Shown: one piece after another, positions 37,579 to 44,192 of the stretch
Layout of the letters: every line of letters starts with the position of its first letter
Position numbering within the stretch: the first letter of the stretch is position 1
Source of the DNA: Rheinheimera sp. MM224
GTDB taxonomy: Bacteria; Pseudomonadota; Gammaproteobacteria; Enterobacterales; Alteromonadaceae
DNA: 64,000 nucleotides
Reading direction: 5' to 3'
Assembly: GCF_947090785.1 (NCBI RefSeq)
Contig: NZ_OX352320.1
Coordinates: forward strand, 806,001 to 870,000
Notes under the pieces: generated by a model
Database searches by the model: none
Told to the model about the DNA's origin: nothing
What the model saw: only the letters and a program-made list of their open reading frames with translations
Made by a program: the position numbers and the translations under genes

Positions 37579-37987
37579 TGCATTTAAACTGGCAGCAGAA
37601 TTTGAGCGGGATAGTTTATGGCTGGCTGATTGGCCTCTTTGCCAGTTGCGCGTGCAAAACGATGCCAACTACCCCTGGTTTATTTTGATCCCGCGGCGTG
37701 TGTCCATGGTAGAAATTATTGATTTAACAGCACAGGACAGGGAGCAGTTGTGGCGTGAAAGTGCACATTTATCTGTTTTCCTGAAAGCCGAATTTCAGGC
37801 TAAAAAACTAAACATCGCTGCACTTGGCAATATGGTGCCGCAGTTGCACTTACACCATATCGCACGTTATGAGCATGATATGGCCTGGCCAGCACCTGTA
37901 TGGGGCAAAGCGCCGGCACAGCCCTATACTGAAACACAATGGCAGCAGTTAAAACAAAAGCTGGCATTATTAACCATTCCCTCATGA
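37568..37987 (+). CDS. HIT-domain protein
   Basis: A 139-residue histidine-triad-like hydrolase or nucleotidyl transferase. The core reads NMVPQLHLHHIARYEHD, with His94, His96 and His97, and NYPWFILIPRR earlier. This subgroup has an HxHH pattern rather than the full HxHxHxx triad. The ATG lies inside the end of the kinase gene (11-base overlap) after CAGGAGAAG, so it is translated from the same mRNA. Its substrate is unknown; HIT proteins usually act on nucleotide conjugates. Confidence 0.85.
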   Translation: MSTDAFKLAAEFERDSLWLADWPLCQLRVQNDANYPWFILIPRRVSMVEIIDLTAQDREQLWRESAHLSVFLKAEFQAKKLNIAALGNMVPQLHLHHIARYEHDMAWPAPVWGKAPAQPYTETQWQQLKQKLALLTIPS

Positions 37988-38090
37988 CGGCATTGCGTGA
38001 AACGAGTAGAATTATCCTATTATTTGTCATGCATTTGGGTTTGCAGAACTCTTTGATTGACTGAACTTTTTTGTCGTAAGGAACCTTGTT

Positions 38091-38930
38091 ATGTCGGCTG
38101 AAAATGCCTTGTTAACCATTTTGGTTGAGAAGATCCGCACAGATATGCTGGTGCTGCCAACTTTACCTGAAATGGCTATTCGGGTTCGGAAAACAGCAGA
38201 CGATCCAGATAGCAACCTGATGATGATGACGGATGTTATTGCTCAGGACCCGGCCTTGGCCGCTCGTATGATTAAAGTAGCCAACAGTGCCTTTATGGGG
38301 CGTTCAATTAAGGTGAATTCGTTAAACCAGGCTATCACCCGCATTGGTTTAAGTCAGGTTAAAAATATCGCCACAGCTATGGCGATGGAGCAGCTTTTTG
38401 TTTCACAACATGAGCAAATCAAAGAGAGAATGGCTCTGGTATGGCGCGACAGCGTTAATGTCACCAGTATAGCTTTGGCTTGTTTAAAGCTGTATATAGC
38501 GGACAACAAGCACTGTAATCTCAATCTGGATGTGATGACGCTGGCTGGCTTAATGCATTTAATAGGTGCTTTGCCTATTCTGACTGAAGCCGAACGTTAT
38601 CAGACAGTTTTTGGCGATCCGGAGTTTCTAGAAAACGCCATCAGCACTTTATCTGGCCAGATAGGCTCCAGTATTATGCGGGCTTGGGATTTTGCTGACA
38701 CTTATGTACAGATTGTGCTGAACTGGAACAATGCTTCCTATCAGGCTGAACAGGTCAGTTACATCGACTTTATCCGGCTCGGTGCTTTGGTCCAAAGCCC
38801 GTTAGAAGGCACCGCGCGGCTACAGGCGCTGCAACCTTATATCGAACGCAACATAGTGCCGGATGCTAATTTTATGGAGATAGCGGAAATCCGTTTAATT
38901 TCTCAGGAAATCAAAGCGCTGTTAAGCTAA
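38091..38930 (+). CDS. HDOD domain protein
   Basis: A 279-residue protein that is essentially one HDOD domain: LPTLPEMAIRVRKTADDP, AARMIKVANSAFMG, then AITRIGLSQVKNIATAMAME. HDOD domains are HD-related but lack the catalytic metal ligands and act as signalling scaffolds in motility or stress circuits. No output domain is attached. It precedes a convergent terminator shared with rdgC. Confidence 0.88.
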   Translation: MSAENALLTILVEKIRTDMLVLPTLPEMAIRVRKTADDPDSNLMMMTDVIAQDPALAARMIKVANSAFMGRSIKVNSLNQAITRIGLSQVKNIATAMAMEQLFVSQHEQIKERMALVWRDSVNVTSIALACLKLYIADNKHCNLNLDVMTLAGLMHLIGALPILTEAERYQTVFGDPEFLENAISTLSGQIGSSIMRAWDFADTYVQIVLNWNNASYQAEQVSYIDFIRLGALVQSPLEGTARLQALQPYIERNIVPDANFMEIAEIRLISQEIKALLS

Positions 38931-38945
38931 TTAAGCTCGATAGAA

Positions 38946-38981
38946 TAAAAAGGCCCGCTGATGTGCGGGCCTTGTTGTTTT
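38946..38981. terminator. Terminator between the HDOD gene and rdgC
   Basis: AAGGCCCGC and GCGGGCCTT form a 9-bp stem around TGATGT, with an A run before it and a T-rich tail after it, so it can serve both convergent genes. Confidence 0.85.
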
Positions 38982-38993
38982 GACGCCCAGCTT

Positions 38994-39890
38994 TTACTGA
39001 GTGCTGATATTGGCTTTTAATGGCAACAATGCATGACGTAAAGCGTCTGTCATCAGTAATAAGTCGGCATCTAAACGGCCAATCACATCATCCCAGCCCA
39101 TTTCTTCGTTAGAACCTGATAACAAGTCATGGAATTTCAGGCGTTTGATACTGCCATCTTCGCAGATCAAAAAGGTGACTTTTTCATCCTGCTCTAAGGC
39201 CAGTTTAGTCACCAGCTTATCCTGCAAATGGCTTTGCACTTCATCTGCACTTAACAAGTGGTTGATAAAGCGCACTTTGGCACCTTCTTCATCCGGAGCT
39301 TTTAATTCAGCTTCTGCGCCCAGCTGGAAACCTTCTGGTAATTCTTTGCCTTGTAACCAGAAATGCAGCTGCTGATTTAACTGATGGTTATCCAACAGCG
39401 GCATTGCAGGTAAAGAGCCAAAAGCTTTACGCAGCAAAGCCAGTAATTCTTCTGCTCTGCTGGCGCTGCTGGTATCAACCAGTAACCAGCCTTGTTGTTT
39501 GTCGTACAAAGCTGTGGTGACGCTGGATTTGCTGAAGGCGCGTGGTAACAGGGTCTGGATGAGTTCTTCTTTTAACGCCTGCTTTTCTTTACGGCTTAAA
39601 GGGCGGCCTTTTTCCTGTTCCATGGCATCAATTTTTGGGGCCAGTTCTTCATTGACCACTGAACCCGGCAGAACTTTTTCCTGACGTTTTACTGCAAATA
39701 ACATCACGTCATTGGTCTGGTGGCAATACTGCTTCAGACTTGGATGCAAAGGGCTGGTGAAGCCCATTTTAATGGCTTCCTGCGAGGTGCAAGGGGTGAA
39801 TTTGAATGCAGCTAAGGCCTGCTCTAATTGATCCTGATCGGTGTTCAGGTTTTCAGTAACCTGATATAAACGTAAATTTTTAAACCACAT
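38994..39890 (-). CDS. rdgC: Recombination-associated protein RdgC
   Basis: A 298-residue nucleoid-associated protein that forms a DNA-encircling ring and restrains RecA. The start MWFKNLRLYQVT and the segment ALAAFKFTPCTSQEAIKMGF are close to the E. coli protein (303 residues). The C-terminal region has ICEDGSIKRLKFHD. It is a single gene, convergent with the HDOD gene. Confidence 0.96.
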   Translation of the reverse strand: MWFKNLRLYQVTENLNTDQDQLEQALAAFKFTPCTSQEAIKMGFTSPLHPSLKQYCHQTNDVMLFAVKRQEKVLPGSVVNEELAPKIDAMEQEKGRPLSRKEKQALKEELIQTLLPRAFSKSSVTTALYDKQQGWLLVDTSSASRAEELLALLRKAFGSLPAMPLLDNHQLNQQLHFWLQGKELPEGFQLGAEAELKAPDEEGAKVRFINHLLSADEVQSHLQDKLVTKLALEQDEKVTFLICEDGSIKRLKFHDLLSGSNEEMGWDDVIGRLDADLLLMTDALRHALLPLKANISTQ

Positions 39891-39965
39891 AGTTAACTAC
39901 TCTGTCTATAAGAATTGCGGCTTAGTATACAGAGTTCAACCGTCAGATTTTGAGTTTTTCAGCGG

Positions 39966-39999
39966 AAAAAACCAAAGTGCAGCTCACTGCACTTTGGTT
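39966..39999 (-). terminator. Terminator of the histidine kinase gene
   Basis: AACCAAAGTGCAG (39970-39982) and CTGCACTTTGGTT (39987-39999) form a perfect 13-bp stem around CTCA. The A run at 39966-39970 becomes the T tail on the minus strand, eight bases past the kinase stop. Confidence 0.85.
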
Positions 40000-40007
40000 G
40001 TTTAAGT

Positions 40008-41756
40008 TCAGGAATTACGTTTTAAGTTTTTCGGGAAACGAATATGGTAACTCAGACCATGGCCTGGTTCGCTACTGACCTGAATTGAACCACCCAGCGT
40101 CTGACGTACCAGGTTATAGGTAATATGAGTACCTAAACCGCTGCCGCCCTGATCACGTTTTGTGGTGAAAAACGGATGGAAGAGTTTTTCCAGCTGCTCC
40201 TGAGTCAGGCCACGGCCATTATCAGAATAGGTAATATCAACCATCTGACCTTCATCCAGCACAGTGATGCGGATATAACCCTCTTCCAGCTCCTCGAAAC
40301 CATGAATTAACGAATTCATTAAAAGGTTCGTAAAAATCTGTGAAATAGCGCCGGCAGGACAGCTCAGCATCAGGCTTTCCGGGCAATTCACATCAATATG
40401 ATGGCGGGTCTTTTTAAAGTTTGGCTGCAAGGAGCGGATCACTTCGTGCAGGTATTCGGCCAAATTGATAGTGCGAATTGCATCACTGGTCTGATCGACG
40501 GCAATTTGTTTGAAGCTGGCTATCAATTCAGAAGCGCGCGTCAGATTCGACTGCAGCAAGGACGTGCTTTGTTTGGCTTCCTCAATAAAATGTTCCAGCA
40601 CTTTAGGTGACAAGGTTTTGTCTTTGTAGGCGGCATCTAAGGCTGTTAGTTTTTCAGCCAGGAAGCTGGTGGCTGTGACGCCAATACCTACAGGGGTATT
40701 TACTTCATGGGTGATACCAGCGACAAAGCCTCCTAAAGCCGCCATTTTTTCTGACTGCACTAAACGGTCCTGCGCCTGTTTTAAATCATCAACAGTTTTT
40801 TCCAGCTCGCTTTGTTTGCCACGTAAGGCTTCTTCACTGTGGCGGCGGCGTTCTATTTCTTCACGCAAGGCTTGTTGTTTAACTTCAAGTTCTTGTTTTT
40901 GCTGTTGTAAATCCATCATAGCCTGACTTAAGCCTGAAGTCTTACGAGCAACTTCCTGCTCCAGCAGCAAGTTGTGCTGATCGAGTTTTTCATTCGAATG
41001 CAGCAGCTGCTTCTGCGTGCTTTCCAACTGAACTTTGTAGTCCTGCACCCGGGCAATCAAACGGTTAAAAGCATCGGCCATGACGCTGAGTTCATTGGCT
41101 TCATCGTGGCGCACTTCAACTTTAGTGCCTTCCAGATGATCAAGCTCCAGATCTTCAATTTGTTGGGTCAGCTCACTCAGAGGCAAGGTCAGTTGGCTAC
41201 GGAAGGCCAGTAAAAACAGAATAATTAAAAAAGTGGTTTTTAATACAGCGTTCCCCACCAGAAAATAAATACCAATTTTAATTCTGTCCAATACCACGGC
41301 ACGGCTGGAGAATAAAGTGACATCGCCCACCTGAGTGGCGCGGCCTGAGAATTCAAAAATAAGCGGAAAGGTGTAGCCAAATAAGCCGGAGTTTTGTTCT
41401 GTTAAACGAATACCTTCCTGCACCAGCTGATTGCTGTAACGTTCACTGATGTCGATGTAACGACCTAATTGTGTAATAACGGCGCCACTATCGTCCCGTA
41501 CTATGATGCCTTCAATAGCAGGAATGGCCAACAGGCCGTCTGCAATAATCAATGCTTGTTGGGTATTTAACTCCCAAATCGCACGGGTCAGACTGCCGGA
41601 AAAGGTTTGCTGTAACGTCGCTAACTCACCATTGATATGATCTTTGGTGTTGAAGTACTCGGCAACAATCTGGCCTAAAGTCACTACAAAGGTCAGGATA
41701 AAATATACTGACAAAACTTTAGTCAGCAGCTTACGCGATAAACTTTTCTGCTGCAT
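40008..41756 (-). CDS. Membrane sensor histidine kinase with long coiled coil
   Basis: A 582-residue kinase. A span at about 10-32, a periplasmic domain about 33-165, and a span at about 168-195 are followed by HAMP (about 196-250) and a coiled coil rich in Gln and Glu (about 250-335). The dimerisation helix has His350 in GITHEVNTPVGIGV, a variant H box (HEVNTP) typical of a subgroup of large sensor kinases. The ATPase domain ends with GGSGLGTHITYNLV. It is divergent from the receiver/CheC/GGDEF operon 280 bp away, its likely partner. Confidence 0.9.
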   Translation of the reverse strand: MQQKSLSRKLLTKVLSVYFILTFVVTLGQIVAEYFNTKDHINGELATLQQTFSGSLTRAIWELNTQQALIIADGLLAIPAIEGIIVRDDSGAVITQLGRYIDISERYSNQLVQEGIRLTEQNSGLFGYTFPLIFEFSGRATQVGDVTLFSSRAVVLDRIKIGIYFLVGNAVLKTTFLIILFLLAFRSQLTLPLSELTQQIEDLELDHLEGTKVEVRHDEANELSVMADAFNRLIARVQDYKVQLESTQKQLLHSNEKLDQHNLLLEQEVARKTSGLSQAMMDLQQQKQELEVKQQALREEIERRRHSEEALRGKQSELEKTVDDLKQAQDRLVQSEKMAALGGFVAGITHEVNTPVGIGVTATSFLAEKLTALDAAYKDKTLSPKVLEHFIEEAKQSTSLLQSNLTRASELIASFKQIAVDQTSDAIRTINLAEYLHEVIRSLQPNFKKTRHHIDVNCPESLMLSCPAGAISQIFTNLLMNSLIHGFEELEEGYIRITVLDEGQMVDITYSDNGRGLTQEQLEKLFHPFFTTKRDQGGSGLGTHITYNLVRQTLGGSIQVSSEPGHGLSYHIRFPKNLKRNS

Positions 41757-42036
41757 GAAACAACCTTGTTTGGTTCGGCTTAATAATGAACACCTCTAAA
41801 ACACTAACTTATAGAAGATCTGTTTAAATGAAAATACTATATGTAATAAATAACTTAGAGACTAGGCAACAAGAGCTGCTTTAGCAATATGGCTGCTATA
41901 AATTGTCAGATTGCTGCAAAAGCAGCATTTAATGGTGTTAAATTGCAACATCTTTCAGTATGGTATCTGTGTCCACTATTTGAACTGTACGCATCTTCGT
42001 GAAAACAAATAAAGCAATAATAAAGAGGCTGTTTTA

Positions 42037-42402
42037 ATGGCGTTACCTGTATTAATTTGTGACGACTCCTTACTTGCACGAAAACAAGTGCGTAAATCCT
42101 TACCTGAGTCATTTGATGCCGATATCCTCACTGCCAGTAATGGCGTGGAAGCGTTGGCTATTTTGCGCAGCCAGGAGATTGGTTTAGTGTTTTTAGATCT
42201 GACCATGCCTGAGCTGGATGGTATAGGAGTGCTTGAAGCTATAAAGCAGGATGGTCTGGATTGTTTTGTCATTGTCATTTCTGCAGATATCCAGCCTGAA
42301 ATGCAAAAAAGAGTGACAGAACTCGGCGCTCTGGCCTTTATCCATAAACCGGTCAATCCGGAAAAGCTTATCGTTATTTTGAAACAATATGGCCTGATAT
42401 GA
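42037..42402 (+). CDS. Single-domain response regulator (CheY-like)
   Basis: A 121-residue receiver domain with no output domain. The acidic pair is at residues 9-10 (ICDDSLL), Asp54 is the phosphoacceptor (FLDLTMPELDG), Lys104 lies in HKPVNPEKL, and a Ser follows in VISAD. The stop overlaps the CheC-like start (ATGA). I infer that the divergent kinase at 40008 phosphorylates it and that the next gene dephosphorylates it. Confidence 0.92.
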   Translation: MALPVLICDDSLLARKQVRKSLPESFDADILTASNGVEALAILRSQEIGLVFLDLTMPELDGIGVLEAIKQDGLDCFVIVISADIQPEMQKRVTELGALAFIHKPVNPEKLIVILKQYGLI

Positions 42403-43010
42403 GTACAGTATTCTCTGAAGAACAAAGGGATTGTTTGCAGGAGCTGATTAATGTCGCTATGGGCCTGGCCAGCGACAAACTTGCCCGCTTTTTAAATACC
42501 TTTGTGCATTTACAGGTACCAGCTATTGAGCTGGTCAGCTCGGCGCAAATTCCAGCTCAATTTGAAGCTCAGTACAGCAGCACAGATGCAGCTTTAGTCA
42601 GCCAGGGGTTTCTGGGCAATGATGGCCTGCGCGGTGAGGCGATAGTGTTGTATCAGCTGGATAACGCCCATCGAATTGCTGCTTTATTAGGCTATGACAC
42701 AGACAGTGCATCCGAGCTTGAGATGCTGACTGATATCAGCTCCATTTTAACCACCACTTTTTTAAATGGTCTGGCTGAGCAAATTGACAATAGTTTGTCT
42801 TACAGTGCGCCCCGTGTTTTGTCCTCGCGGCAGAACAATGTGACAGAGGCCCTGGTTGAAACGGCTTGTCACTGGGAGCTGGCGCTTAAAGTAGATATTA
42901 GTTACCAGTTAATTGATCATTCCTTTAACTGCGATATGTTGTTGTTGATCCCAGGTGAAGCTGTGTTAAATATCCAGCAAATTTTGGATCGGATAGTGGA
43001 AGAATATTGA
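42399..43010 (+). CDS. CheC/CheX-like phosphatase
   Basis: A 203-residue protein resembling CheC, which dephosphorylates CheY-type regulators. The first helix has the ExxN signature (LQELINVAMGLASDKLARFL). The equivalent in the second half is degenerate (MLTDISSILTTTFLNGL). It is coupled by four bases to the receiver before it and by one base to the cyclase after it, so all three are translated together. The alternative that it is an adaptor without phosphatase activity is open because only one active-site motif is intact. Confidence 0.8.
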   Translation: MSTVFSEEQRDCLQELINVAMGLASDKLARFLNTFVHLQVPAIELVSSAQIPAQFEAQYSSTDAALVSQGFLGNDGLRGEAIVLYQLDNAHRIAALLGYDTDSASELEMLTDISSILTTTFLNGLAEQIDNSLSYSAPRVLSSRQNNVTEALVETACHWELALKVDISYQLIDHSFNCDMLLLIPGEAVLNIQQILDRIVEEY

Positions 43011-43978
43011 TGTCAGAAGACTGGTTAACCGGCCCGATACTGGAGCAGCTCAACAGTGGCGTGTTGGTGGTAGATGAACAATTTCAACTGGTGTATCTGA
43101 ATACCTTCTTACAGCGTCACAGTTCAGTACAGCTTGCTGAGGCAAAAGGCCAGAGTCTGTTTAAAGTCTTTAAAGATGTGCCGGAAGCCTGGCTCAGACG
43201 CAAATTTGCTTCAGTGCTTGAATTACAAAGCCCGTCCTTCAGCAGCTGGGAGCAGCGTCAGTATGTGATTAAGTTGCCCCATTTACGTCCAGTTACCAGC
43301 ACCAGTCAGTATATGGCGCAAAACTGCACTATGTTGCCGTTGAGTGATCCGTCAGGTCGTCGTTATGTCTGTTTGCTGATTGAGGACGCCACTGATGCTT
43401 TTGTCTATCAGCAGCATTTACAGAGCACGCTGCAAAAGCTGGAACTAAGCAATCGTATTGATGGCTTAACCAAGGCGTTAAACCGTCGTTACTGGGAAGA
43501 GCAACTAAAACTGGAAGTACAAAGGGCGCAGCGTTATCAGCAGCCTTTATCTTTACTGCTGTTTGATTTAGATAAATTTAAGCAGTTGAATGATCAGTAC
43601 GGTCATTTAGGCGGAGATTGTGTACTGATTGAACTCACTGCTCGGGTCCGGTCTTTATTGCGTGATACCGACTGGTTTGGTCGTTATGGCGGTGAAGAAT
43701 TTGGCATAGTGCTGACCAATACCGCGCTGTCCGGCGCGATGGAAGTGGCTGAACGAATTTGTTTGGCGGTCAGCAGTAAAGCTGTCACATTCCATGAGCA
43801 GTCTATAGAAACCTCCATCAGTATTGGTGTAGCGCAACTTGATGTGGCAGGCGAGCGAGCGCACGAATTACTGATAGGTCAGGCTGATATGGCGCTTTAT
43901 AACGCCAAACGAGACGGCCGCAATAGAGTTGTATCCTACAGCGCAGGTGAAACAGAATTTCTGCTAAAGGCAAATTAG
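43010..43978 (+). CDS. PAS-GGDEF diguanylate cyclase
   Basis: A 322-residue cytoplasmic enzyme with an N-terminal PAS-like sensor (about 8-130) and a C-terminal GGDEF domain. The catalytic motif is GGEEF at 227-231. RDTD at 218-221 sits five residues before it and forms the product-inhibition I-site. It should make c-di-GMP from two GTP and be feedback-controlled. ATG 43010 shares its A with the CheC-like stop. There is no transmembrane segment, so input probably comes through the receiver/CheC pair or a cytosolic ligand. Confidence 0.92.
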   Translation: MSEDWLTGPILEQLNSGVLVVDEQFQLVYLNTFLQRHSSVQLAEAKGQSLFKVFKDVPEAWLRRKFASVLELQSPSFSSWEQRQYVIKLPHLRPVTSTSQYMAQNCTMLPLSDPSGRRYVCLLIEDATDAFVYQQHLQSTLQKLELSNRIDGLTKALNRRYWEEQLKLEVQRAQRYQQPLSLLLFDLDKFKQLNDQYGHLGGDCVLIELTARVRSLLRDTDWFGRYGGEEFGIVLTNTALSGAMEVAERICLAVSSKAVTFHEQSIETSISIGVAQLDVAGERAHELLIGQADMALYNAKRDGRNRVVSYSAGETEFLLKAN

Positions 43979-43990
43979 CGGCCTGTTAAA

Positions 43991-44030
43991 TTTAGAATAA
44001 TCTAAACATTTAGATTGACAGACGTCTAAA
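43991..44030. promoter_or_regulatory. Four TTTAGA/TCTAAA half-sites around the thr promoter region
   Basis: TTTAGA at 43991 and TCTAAA at 44001 form one dyad with a 4-base spacer. TTTAGA at 44009 and TCTAAA at 44025 form a second with a 10-base spacer. The sequence between the second pair contains TTGACA (44015-44020), a perfect -35 box, with CATATA at 44039 as a weak -10. This would put the start close to the leader-peptide ATG at 44051. The repeats look like binding sites for a regulator. Confidence 0.4.
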
Positions 44031-44050
44031 ACTTTGAGCATATAGACAGT

Positions 44051-44113
44051 ATGAAAAAGACACAAATCCGCAATACACTCACCATTATTATTACCACCAA
44101 CCCTGCGGGGTAG
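44051..44113 (+). CDS. thrL: thr operon leader peptide
   Basis: A 20-codon open frame, MKKTQIRNTLTIIITTNPAG, with five Thr and four Ile, too short for most gene callers. Stalling at the Thr/Ile codons when charged tRNA is scarce would favour the antiterminator. It lies directly before the attenuator hairpin of thrABC. An obvious ribosome site is lacking (only GAG about 12 bases upstream), as the promoter seems very close. Confidence 0.9.
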   Translation: MKKTQIRNTLTIIITTNPAG

Positions 44114-44172
44114 GAGGTCGGCGGCGTATTGTTTTCAAAAAGGCCCGTGACCTCCCCGTCACGGGCCTTTTT
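44113..44172 (+). promoter_or_regulatory. Transcription attenuator of thrABC
   Basis: The terminator is a perfect 15-bp stem, AAAAAGGCCCGTGAC (44137-44151) with GTCACGGGCCTTTTT (44158-44172), around CTCCCC. The competing antiterminator is GGAGGTC at 44113-44119, which is exactly complementary to GACCTCC at 44149-44155 within the terminator arm and loop; GGGG at 44107-44110 can pair with CCCC at 44154-44157 as an alternative. This is the standard layout of Thr/Ile attenuation. Confidence 0.92.
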
Positions 44173-44192
44173 CGTTTAGCAAGGAGTAAAAC

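Noticed and set aside
41757..42036. Small gene in the gap between the kinase and the receiver
   Set aside because: Only a frame of about a dozen codons without a ribosome site is present; the gap is best read as a divergent promoter region.
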